From positions 1-6,336 of the forward strand of contig JAJYRX010000088.1 in assembly GCA_021793875.1 (NCBI GenBank): 6,336 nt of DNA, read 5' to 3'. Each line of letters opens with the position of its first letter. Position 1 is the stretch's first letter. Under the pieces are notes generated by a model, which saw only the letters and a program-made list of their open reading frames with translations, ran no database searches and was not told where the DNA came from. The stretch comes from Pseudomonadota bacterium (GTDB lineage Bacteria; Pseudomonadota; Gammaproteobacteria; Burkholderiales; Burkholderiaceae_B). Shown here one piece after another: positions 1 through 4,993 of this stretch. A program made the translations under genes and the position numbers.

Positions 1-288
1 TATTCAGCATCAAGCGACGGCATACAGCGTACTTTTGAAGGTTCTTCCCTAGAGACTATTAGGCATATGGTAGCTGCTGGCATAGGTATAACAGTTATGC
101 CGAAGAGCTCTTTGGCCATGCCAGGAGTGGAGCATAATTTACTCAAATATGTACCGTTTGATAAACCTTCTCCAGATAGGAGGGTTGCGTTAGTTTGGCG
201 AAAGAGCTTCCCACGAGTGGCAGCAATAAAAGCATTGGTTGCAGCAATAAAGAGTTGCAGTTTACCAGGAGTTTCATACATCAATTAG
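1..288 (+). CDS. oxyR: OxyR-type LysR family peroxide-sensing regulator, C-terminal fragment
   Basis: The window opens inside this gene in frame 1, so only the last 95 residues are present; no start codon is visible. OxyR is a LysR-type transcription factor that senses hydrogen peroxide through a cysteine pair and activates catalase, peroxiredoxin and dps-type genes. What is seen is the end of the effector-binding domain: the segment SSLETIRHMVAAGIGITVMP, then a hydrophobic strand ending in VWRKSFPR..AI, then a C-terminal SCS. This pattern matches my memory of Pseudomonas-type OxyR proteins and is weaker for other LysR regulators. The DNA-binding helix-turn-helix and both redox cysteines lie upstream of the window, so the redox function cannot be verified here. 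The dps gene follows after 107 nt, a partner commonly controlled by OxyR. No terminator is seen after the stop codon. A different LysR paralogue remains possible. Confidence 0.85.
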   Translation, partial: YSASSDGIQRTFEGSSLETIRHMVAAGIGITVMPKSSLAMPGVEHNLLKYVPFDKPSPDRRVALVWRKSFPRVAAIKALVAAIKSCSLPGVSYIN

Positions 289-315
289 GTAATGCTTGTG
301 CACATATAAGCTGCT

Positions 316-343
316 TTGACTTTAACAAATTTCAAGTGTTAAT
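316..343 (+). promoter_or_regulatory. candidate sigma-70 promoter for dps
   Basis: In the 107-nt gap between oxyR and dps there is a TTGACT at 316-321 (5 of 6 matches to the -35 consensus) and, 16 nt later, a GTTAAT at 338-343 (4 of 6 to the -10 consensus). Transcription would start near 350, leaving a leader of about 45 nt that contains the palindrome TAGCATGCTA (351-360). An OxyR-type site would be expected upstream of the -35, but I could not match the ATAG/CTAT tetrad pattern convincingly there. This is inference from hexamers alone. Confidence 0.3.
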
Positions 344-395
344 GGTCTAGTAGCATGCTATGCTAATAACGTAGTTTACTGATTAGGAGAAGTAT

Positions 396-899
396 ATGAG
401 TTCAAAAAATGCACCATTAAGCGAACACGGATTCCCTATCGATATTGGTATGTCTGCAAATGAACGTGAAGCGGTATCAACTAAACTTTCTCAATTGTTG
501 GCAGATTCCTACACGCTATACCTCATGACACATAACTTTCATTGGAACGTCACCGGCCCAATGTTTAGCACATTGCATCAAATGTTTATGGATCAATACA
601 CTGAGCAATGGGAAGCACTAGATGAAATTGCCGAGAGGATAAGGGCTTTAGGTCATTATGCACCTGGTACTTATGCTGAATATGCACGATTAACCACTAT
701 TAAAGAGCCAGAGTCCTTATTGAATGCCGAGCAGATGATAGAAATGCTGGTTAAGGGTAATGAAGCAGTGGCTAAAACTGCTAGAGCAACGTTTGAACAA
801 GCTGAATCCGCAAACGATCAACCTACGTTAGACCTTCTAACGCAGCGTATGGATATACACGAAAAAAATGCCTGGATGCTGCGCAGCTTATTGCAATAG
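396..899 (+). CDS. dps: Dps-family DNA-protecting miniferritin (ferroxidase)
   Basis: This 167-residue protein belongs to the Dps/ferritin-like family: cytoplasmic dodecamers that oxidise Fe(II), preferably with hydrogen peroxide, store the iron as ferric mineral and, in some members, coat DNA. The inter-subunit ferroxidase ligands are all visible with family spacing: H49 in the HNFHWNV.G motif, H61, D76 and E80 in the ALDEIAERIRALG motif (gaps of 12, 15 and 4 residues, as in Listeria Dps). Length is typical. The N-terminal tail (residues 1-25) has only two lysine/arginine residues, so DNA binding through a basic tail, as in E. coli Dps, is not obvious. The start is supported by the Shine-Dalgarno AGGAGA at 385-390, five bases before the ATG. 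Its position after oxyR suggests peroxide-inducible expression, an inference. No intrinsic terminator is seen downstream. Confidence 0.96.
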   Translation: MSSKNAPLSEHGFPIDIGMSANEREAVSTKLSQLLADSYTLYLMTHNFHWNVTGPMFSTLHQMFMDQYTEQWEALDEIAERIRALGHYAPGTYAEYARLTTIKEPESLLNAEQMIEMLVKGNEAVAKTARATFEQAESANDQPTLDLLTQRMDIHEKNAWMLRSLLQ

Positions 900-922
900 C
901 AACAATAAACTTATCATCACTT

Positions 923-987
923 TATATCTAGATGAAAAATATCGTAACATGCCATAAGATACCTACTGTATTTAGTATCTAGATATA
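923..987. repeat. 11-bp inverted repeat upstream of the first liv receptor gene
   Basis: TATATCTAGAT at 923-933 is perfectly complementary to ATCTAGATATA at 977-987, with 43 nt between the arms. A second inverted pair, AGATAC (957-962) and GTATCT (975-980), is nested inside and overlaps the right arm, so the two pairings would compete in RNA. Each arm of the outer pair also carries the self-complementary ATCTAGAT. No T-tract follows, so this does not look like a simple terminator for dps. It could be an operator pair or an alternating leader structure; both are inference. Confidence 0.5.
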
Positions 988-993
988 TATCTA
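980..993. promoter_or_regulatory. 14-bp perfect palindrome abutting the Shine-Dalgarno (possible operator)
   Basis: TAGATATATATCTA is an uninterrupted perfect palindrome whose last base is the first base of the Shine-Dalgarno AAGGAG (993-998) of the receptor gene starting at 1004. Its YAG...CTR ends recall the outer positions of the E. coli Lrp consensus, a known regulator of liv genes, but it is one base shorter than the 15-bp consensus and differs inside. A protein bound here would block transcription or initiation. AT-rich sequence yields chance palindromes, so the regulatory reading is tentative. Confidence 0.35.
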
Positions 994-1003
994 AGGAGAC
1001 TTT

Positions 1004-2125
1004 ATGAAAACTAGATTTACACCTATAGCTGCAGCCCTGGGACTTGCCGCTGGCATGGTTATGTCACATGCTTCCCTTGCAGATACCATTAAAATAGCCA
1101 TAGCTGGCCCGTTCACAGGTGCACTAACTCAGTATGGCACTATGGTTAAAGAGGGTGTTGATACAGCTATAGAAACAATTAATGCAAATGGCGGTGTGTT
1201 AGGTAAAGAACTAGAGGCAGTAGTAGTAGATGATGCCTGTGAGCCTAAGCAAGGTCCTGTTGTTGCTAACCGTATTGTTAATGACGGTATAAATTACGTG
1301 GTTGGTCATGTATGCTCTGGTGCAACAATTGCAGCCACAAACATATACAACGAAGAAGGCGTAGTAATGGTTACAGCCTCAGCAACAGCGCCTGCTGTAA
1401 CGGATGGCAAAGGGTACGATTTCATATTCCGAACCATAGGTAGAGACGATCAGCAAGGTCCTGCCGCTGCTGAGTTCATTATCGAAAAAATCAAACCAGA
1501 GCTAGTTGCCGTTATCCATGACAAGCAGTCTTATGGACAAGGTATAGCACAGGCAGTGCGTGACGACCTAGAAGCTGCTGGTATAAAAATAGCTTTTTTT
1601 GAAGGTATAAATGCCGGTGACAGTGATTACTCCGCAGTAATAACTAAACTGAAAAGCTCCGGTGCTGACTTCGTATACTACGGTGGATATCACCCAGAGA
1701 TGGGCCTACTATTACGCCAGGGTGCCGAGCAAGGTCTAAAAATAGGCTTTATGGGGCCTGAGGGTGTTGGTAACCCAGATATCAACGCAATTGCCGGTGA
1801 AGCTGTAGAAGGTATGTTGGTCACATTACCTGCTGACTTCACTCAAGACGAAGACAACGCAGCAATAGTTAAGGCATTTGAGGAAAAAGGGCGTGACGCT
1901 GGTGGTGCGTTCCAAATGACAGCCTATTCTGCAACCGTTGCCATAGCCGAAGGTATTAAAGGTGCTGGCGCCGATGATCCTGAAAAGGTGGCTGATTACT
2001 TGCACGGCAATAGTGTAAAGACGCCTATTGGTAATATTTCTTGGAATGACCAGGGAGACTTAAACGACTTTAAGTTTGATATATTCACCTGGCACAAAGA
2101 TGGCAGCAAATCTGTTTATAAATAA
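1004..2125 (+). CDS. Branched-chain amino acid ABC transporter periplasmic binding protein (LivJ/LivK family), copy 1
   Basis: This 373-residue periplasmic receptor would capture leucine, isoleucine, valine or related amino acids and pass them to a LivHM permease. A Sec signal peptide covers residues 1-26 (positive MKTR start, hydrophobic core, S-L-A before D27, probable signal peptidase I site). The mature part is a two-lobed type I binding fold close to E. coli LivJ/LivK. It has a cysteine pair, C79 and C104, matching the disulfide of that family; a ligand-contact segment around S126-T128 (ASATAP); FRTIGRDDQQGP at about 142-153; the YYGGYHPE and GPEGVGN segments that supply the pocket tyrosine and glutamate; and the C-terminal DQGDLNDF. 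The start is fixed by AAGGAG at 993-998. It is paralogous to the protein at 3781-4896. Permease genes do not follow directly; proC lies downstream past a terminator, so it probably forms its own transcript. Exact ligand preference cannot be read from sequence, so no livJ/livK symbol is assigned. Confidence 0.95.
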   Translation: MKTRFTPIAAALGLAAGMVMSHASLADTIKIAIAGPFTGALTQYGTMVKEGVDTAIETINANGGVLGKELEAVVVDDACEPKQGPVVANRIVNDGINYVVGHVCSGATIAATNIYNEEGVVMVTASATAPAVTDGKGYDFIFRTIGRDDQQGPAAAEFIIEKIKPELVAVIHDKQSYGQGIAQAVRDDLEAAGIKIAFFEGINAGDSDYSAVITKLKSSGADFVYYGGYHPEMGLLLRQGAEQGLKIGFMGPEGVGNPDINAIAGEAVEGMLVTLPADFTQDEDNAAIVKAFEEKGRDAGGAFQMTAYSATVAIAEGIKGAGADDPEKVADYLHGNSVKTPIGNISWNDQGDLNDFKFDIFTWHKDGSKSVYK

Positions 2126-2142
2126 GCTAGCTATTTAATATT

Positions 2143-2180
2143 AAGGCGTTAGGTGCTTAACAACACCTGACGCCTTTTTT
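2143..2180 (+). terminator. Strong intrinsic terminator after the first liv receptor gene
   Basis: An 11-bp stem pairs GGCGTTAGGTG (2145-2155) with CACCTGACGCC (2164-2174), with one G-U pair, an 8-nt loop, two flanking A-T pairs and a run of six T at 2175-2180. It starts about 20 nt after the receptor stop codon. The run of T ends only 17 nt before the proC start, which makes it unusual in context. Confidence 0.92.
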
Positions 2181-2197
2181 ATATAACTGAGAGTCAA

Positions 2198-3022
2198 ATG
2201 AGTGAAAACCTTTCTATAGCCTTTATTGGTGGTGGAAATATGGCCAATGCGTTGGCATCAGGGATGACTAAAAGCCTGTGTGATGCTTCCAGCTTTCATG
2301 TAGTAGACATAAATGACGAGGTGCTTAAGCAGTGGGAAGCAAAGGGGGCATCAGTTTCTAATATTATGGATGATACATTAGCCAACAAACGCATATGGAT
2401 TCTTTCAGTTAAACCACAGTTTTTACATCAGGCAATAGAGGCAGCAAAACCATTTTTACACACTGATACTTTAATTATCAGTGTTGCTGCTGGCGTATCT
2501 TCAGATACCATATCAAAGTGGCTGGGATCTGATAACAAGCCATGGACAAAGCTAATTCGTTGTATGCCAAATACACCTGCTTTAATTGGAAAAGGTGCAA
2601 CAGGCATGTTTGCCCTTGATGGAGTAACCGAGTCAGAAAAATATATTGCAAATCAAATAATGAACTCCGTTGGGCAAGTTGTTTGGGTTTCATCCGATGA
2701 TGATATTAATGCAGTGACAGCACTGTCTGGAAGTGGTCCGGCATACGTATTCCTTTTCATGGAGGCTATGATAAAAAGCGGTATTAGTCTGGGTTTGTCA
2801 GAGGATCAATCAAAGCAGCTTGCCATGGCTACGGTCTCTGGTGCTGCACAGCTTGCAATTAGTTCAACTGAAGAGATACAAATACTGCGTGACAGAGTAA
2901 CTTCGAAAGGTGGCACAACTGCTGCGGCATTATCAGAGTTTCAAAGTAGCGATTTTGAGCGAGTGATTAATAGTGCAATGCATGCGGCATATAATCGGGC
3001 CATTGAGCTGTCAAAGGGCTAA
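2198..3022 (+). CDS. proC: Pyrroline-5-carboxylate reductase
   Basis: ProC catalyses the last step of proline biosynthesis, the NAD(P)H-dependent reduction of 1-pyrroline-5-carboxylate to L-proline in the cytoplasm. The 274-residue length is normal. The N-terminal Rossmann domain carries the dinucleotide loop IGGGNMA (10-16), then SVKPQ (70-74), SVAAGV (95-100) and RCMPNTP (121-127). The C-terminal helical dimerisation and active-site domain carries ALSGSGPAYVF (175-185) and the P5C reductase signature region VTSKGGTTAAAL (234-245). The Shine-Dalgarno is weak (GAGAG at 2189-2193, five nt from the ATG). The start gives the expected short lead before the Rossmann strand. The usual upstream partner in many proteobacteria, a YggS-type PLP protein gene, is absent here. 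A terminator ends 17 nt upstream, leaving little room for a private promoter. The next gene begins 6 nt after its stop codon, so the two are probably co-transcribed. Confidence 0.97.
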   Translation: MSENLSIAFIGGGNMANALASGMTKSLCDASSFHVVDINDEVLKQWEAKGASVSNIMDDTLANKRIWILSVKPQFLHQAIEAAKPFLHTDTLIISVAAGVSSDTISKWLGSDNKPWTKLIRCMPNTPALIGKGATGMFALDGVTESEKYIANQIMNSVGQVVWVSSDDDINAVTALSGSGPAYVFLFMEAMIKSGISLGLSEDQSKQLAMATVSGAAQLAISSTEEIQILRDRVTSKGGTTAAALSEFQSSDFERVINSAMHAAYNRAIELSKG

Positions 3023-3028
3023 AATATT

Positions 3029-3610
3029 ATGACTCCAGGCAAAGGTGTAACAATAGCCTTTGAAAGGCCGCTAACCCATCATATGATTATTGCCATTTCT
3101 ATAATGGCATTATTAGTAGTGGCCTCAAATATACTAGTCCAGTATCCAATTAATAACTGGTTAACTTGGGGTGCAATAACATACCCTTTTGCTTTTTTGG
3201 TCTCCGATTTGTTGAATAGGAGGTTTGGGCCTTCAGTCGCACGCAATGTTGCATACATTGGGTTTGCTTCTGCTTTAATAGCTTCCGTATGGTTGGCTAC
3301 CCCGCGAATAGCTGCCGCATCTGGCAGTGCTTTTCTAGTTGCACAGCTTGTAGACATAGGGGTTTTTCACAGATTAAGAAATTATAAATGGTGGCGAGCT
3401 CCGTTCGTTGCTGGAGCAGTTGCGGCTGTGGCTGACACTTTTGTATTTTTCAGTATTGCTTTTGCAGGCACTAGCATGCCCTGGATTACTCTTATGTATG
3501 GTGACTTAGCAGTAAAACTAAGTATAAATATATTAATGCTTGCACCTTTTAGAGCTCTTATGTGGAATTTAGCAAAACCTGCTGCTAACACCGTTCACAG
3601 CAAAGAGTAG
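3029..3610 (+). CDS. VUT/YhhQ-family membrane transporter (putative queuosine-precursor or vitamin uptake)
   Basis: This 193-residue integral membrane protein resembles the VUT family (COG1738), whose E. coli member YhhQ takes up the queuosine precursors preQ0 and preQ1. Family-like features are TYPFAFLVSDLLNRRFG (51-67), a short loop with ARNVAYIGF (71-79), SAFLVAQLVDIGVFHRLR (100-117), a WWRAPFVAG segment (121-129), AVADTFVFF (133-141) and the C-terminal block WITLMYGDLAVKLSINILM (152-170). About six membrane helices can be drawn: 18-38, 46-62, 72-92, 99-114, 124-146 and 152-176. It is a little shorter than E. coli YhhQ (221 residues), so the substrate is uncertain and no symbol is given. 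It starts 6 nt after proC in the same frame, with AAAGGG at 3013-3018 as a possible weak Shine-Dalgarno inside proC; ATG at 3083 is an alternative start but would trim the first helix. A functional link to proline synthesis is not evident. Confidence 0.82.
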   Translation: MTPGKGVTIAFERPLTHHMIIAISIMALLVVASNILVQYPINNWLTWGAITYPFAFLVSDLLNRRFGPSVARNVAYIGFASALIASVWLATPRIAAASGSAFLVAQLVDIGVFHRLRNYKWWRAPFVAGAVAAVADTFVFFSIAFAGTSMPWITLMYGDLAVKLSINILMLAPFRALMWNLAKPAANTVHSKE

Positions 3611-3640
3611 GAAAAACCCTAGAGCTACTATTTTCTAGGG
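3611..3640 (-). terminator. Terminator-like hairpin oriented on the minus strand
   Basis: CCCTAGA (3617-3623) pairs with TCTAGGG (3634-3640) around a 10-nt loop. On the + strand the stem is preceded by five A and followed by CTAATCC, so it lacks a T-tract in the direction of the neighbouring genes. Read on the minus strand the stem is followed by five T. It could stop antisense transcription entering the VUT gene, or act as a 3' end stabiliser for the + strand mRNA. No minus-strand gene is recognised in this area. Confidence 0.45.
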
Positions 3641-3650
3641 CTAATCCGTA

Positions 3651-3679
3651 GTGACATCAACAGTATATGTAATCACAAT
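3651..3679 (+). promoter_or_regulatory. candidate sigma-70 promoter for the second liv receptor operon
   Basis: GTGACA at 3651-3656 (5 of 6 to the -35 consensus) is followed after 17 nt by CACAAT at 3674-3679 (4 of 6 to the -10 consensus). A start near 3686 would give a leader of about 95 nt that includes the terminator-like hairpin at 3709-3742. A competing -10, TATAAA at 3750-3755, lies beyond the hairpin but lacks a good -35. Which one is used cannot be settled from sequence. Confidence 0.3.
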
Positions 3680-3708
3680 ACAGATCACCTTAGAAGTTTA
3701 GGGGCGAG

Positions 3709-3742
3709 CCTCAACATACGTATCCGTATGTTAGGGTTTTTT
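3709..3742 (+). terminator. Intrinsic terminator or leader attenuator before the second liv receptor gene
   Basis: AACATACG (3713-3720) pairs perfectly with CGTATGTT (3725-3732) around a TATC tetraloop. The stem extends through one mismatch, a T-G pair and two C-G pairs (3709-3712 with 3733-3736), and six T follow at 3737-3742. It is about 100 nt past the VUT stop codon and only 38 nt before the receptor start at 3781. It either ends the proC-VUT transcript or lies in the receptor leader as an attenuator. I did not find a convincing alternative antiterminator pairing. Confidence 0.8.
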
Positions 3743-3744
3743 AA

Positions 3745-3759
3745 ATGGTTATAAACCAT
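3745..3759. repeat. Short inverted repeat just upstream of the second receptor Shine-Dalgarno
   Basis: ATGGTT (3745-3750) and AACCAT (3754-3759) are perfect complements separated by ATA. The element sits between the terminator-like T run and the Shine-Dalgarno at 3768-3771 and overlaps the TATAAA at 3750-3755. It could be an operator half-site pair or a chance feature; a 3-nt loop makes only a weak RNA hairpin. Confidence 0.35.
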
Positions 3760-3767
3760 ACTATTAT

Positions 3768-3771
3768 GGAG
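3768..3771 (+). promoter_or_regulatory. Ribosome binding site deciding the start of the second receptor gene
   Basis: GGAG lies nine nt before the ATG at 3781. The reading frame is open further upstream with ATGs at 3745 and 3766, but 3745 directly abuts the terminator T run, neither has a comparable Shine-Dalgarno, and using them would add polar residues before a normal signal peptide. The start at 3781 is therefore preferred. Confidence 0.75.
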
Positions 3772-3780
3772 ATAAAAACA

Positions 3781-4896
3781 ATGAAGCTCTTCAAACAAGC
3801 AGCCCCGTTGTTAATGGCTCTAGGGCTTTTAACCACGACCAACTCTCAAGCAGACACAATTAAAATTGGAATTCCACAGCCTATGACGGGCCCAGCAACA
3901 CAGTACGGTGATCAAATACAAGCTGGCGCTCTAACGGCAATAGATGCTATTAACGCTGCAGGTGGGGTTAAAGGAAAACAGCTGGAACCATTACTTATTG
4001 ACGATGGGTGTGAGCCTAAACAGGCCGTTCCAGCCGCAAACCGTGTAGTTAACTCAGGAGCAAGGTTCGCTGTTGCACATGCATGCTCTGGCACCACTGT
4101 TCCTGCTGTAAACGTTTATGAGCAAGAGGGAATAGTTGCTATAACACCTGGTGCAACATCTCCTTTAGTTACCGATACGATCAAGCCGCATTACTTTTTT
4201 CGCACCATTGGACGAGACGATCAGCAAGGGCCTTTTGCTGCCGAATATATAGCTGAAACAATTAAGCCTACAACAATAGCTATTTTGCATGACAAGCAAA
4301 CATATGGTTCTGGAGTTGCATCACAAGTAAGAGACGCGTTAGAGCCAACCGATGTAAAGTTGGAAATGTTCGAAGGTATTAACGTTGGAGACAGCGATTA
4401 CTCGGCTGTAATTACAAAGCTTAAGTCAACAAATCCTGATCTAATATATTTTGGTGGTTATCATGCTGAGCTAGGCTTACTTCTTAGGCAGGCTCGTGAA
4501 CAGGGGCTAAACACACAATTTATGGGTCCAGAGGGTGTTGCAAACGATGATCTTGTTGCTATAGCTGGTCCCGCTGTGGAGGGTCTTTTAGTTACACTTC
4601 CCGCCGATTTCACAAAAATGGAAGGCAACGAACAAATTATTGAGCATTTTAATACATATAAACGCAGCCCAAACGGTGCCTTTAATATGCCTGCATATGC
4701 TGCAGTTCAAATAATTGCGCAAAGTATTGAGGCAGTAGGGGAAGATGCTGATGCAGTTGCCGATTACATGCACAATAATACATTCAACACTGCTATAGGG
4801 GTTGTCGAGTATGACGAAAAAGGCGACCTTAAAGAGTTTGAGTTTGCCGTTTATAAATGGGACGCAGATGGCAACTTAGAGCAGCTTGAAAATTAA
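3781..4896 (+). CDS. Branched-chain amino acid ABC transporter periplasmic binding protein (LivJ/LivK family), copy 2
   Basis: From the ATG at 3781 this is a 371-residue receptor with a Sec signal peptide (MKLFKQ, hydrophobic core, S-Q-A before D25). Family marks are the cysteine pair C77 and C102 (same 25-residue spacing as copy 1), the GATSP ligand-contact segment, FFRTIGRDDQQGP, HDKQTYGSG, YFGGYHAE, FMGPEGVAN and EKGDLKEFEF. Well over half of the central residues match copy 1 by eye, with no stretch of recent DNA identity, so this is an old duplication. Differences fall partly near the pocket: GAT replaces SAT, YF replaces YY, and GVAN replaces GVGN, which may shift ligand preference. It is followed by livH and livM, so it is the receptor most directly tied to the permease, like livK in E. 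coli. A stem-loop separates it from livH, a layout often used to make more receptor than membrane component. Confidence 0.95.
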   Translation: MKLFKQAAPLLMALGLLTTTNSQADTIKIGIPQPMTGPATQYGDQIQAGALTAIDAINAAGGVKGKQLEPLLIDDGCEPKQAVPAANRVVNSGARFAVAHACSGTTVPAVNVYEQEGIVAITPGATSPLVTDTIKPHYFFRTIGRDDQQGPFAAEYIAETIKPTTIAILHDKQTYGSGVASQVRDALEPTDVKLEMFEGINVGDSDYSAVITKLKSTNPDLIYFGGYHAELGLLLRQAREQGLNTQFMGPEGVANDDLVAIAGPAVEGLLVTLPADFTKMEGNEQIIEHFNTYKRSPNGAFNMPAYAAVQIIAQSIEAVGEDADAVADYMHNNTFNTAIGVVEYDEKGDLKEFEFAVYKWDADGNLEQLEN

Positions 4897-4905
4897 TCCC
4901 ACTTT

Positions 4906-4936
4906 GTTTCCTGTTCCTTACCAAGGAACAGGAAAC
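4906..4936 (+). terminator. Perfect 14-bp stem-loop between receptor gene and livH (partial terminator or mRNA stabiliser)
   Basis: The arms at 4906-4919 and 4923-4936 are complementary over all 14 positions with an ACC loop. Only three T follow, then ATAAAA, so termination is likely incomplete. It begins 9 nt after the receptor stop codon. Such structures in binding-protein operons are known to stabilise the upstream mRNA segment and reduce transcription into permease genes; that role here is inferred from position. Confidence 0.75.
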
Positions 4937-4978
4937 TTTATAAAATAGCCTACGACTTAACATGGTTTGTTTTGGCTT

Positions 4979-4984
4979 AAGAGA
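4979..4984 (+). promoter_or_regulatory. Ribosome binding site deciding the livH start
   Basis: AAGAGA lies nine nt before the ATG at 4994. The frame is open upstream to a TTG at 4967, which would add nine residues (including W and two basic residues), but that codon lacks a Shine-Dalgarno. Starting at 4994 gives MSE and 307 residues, as expected from E. coli LivH. Confidence 0.65.
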
Positions 4985-4993
4985 ATCTGTTTT

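Noticed and set aside
279..321. OxyR-binding tetrad motif upstream of dps
   Set aside because: Attempts to fit ATAG and CTAT tetrads at 11-bp spacing gave only scattered partial matches, so no site is annotated.
949..978. Promoter for the first receptor (ATGCCA, 18 nt, TAGTAT)
   Set aside because: Each hexamer matches only 4 of 6 positions and the start would fall inside the palindrome next to the Shine-Dalgarno. Too weak in AT-rich sequence to list as a feature.
2478..2693. Minus-strand open frame within proC
   Set aside because: Fully antisense to conserved proC motifs, with no family resemblance and no ribosome binding site evident.
3079..3591. Two minus-strand open frames opposite the VUT transporter gene
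   Set aside because: Both are antisense to a convincing membrane protein and are explained by its codon composition, although a minus-strand terminator-like hairpin lies next to them.
3745..3780. Upstream ATG starts (3745 and 3766) for the second receptor
   Set aside because: They would place extra polar residues before the signal peptide, and 3745 directly abuts the terminator T run without a Shine-Dalgarno. The ATG at 3781 has GGAG at proper spacing.
4967..4993. TTG start extending LivH by nine residues
   Set aside because: No Shine-Dalgarno, and the ATG at 4994 gives the family-typical MSE start and length.
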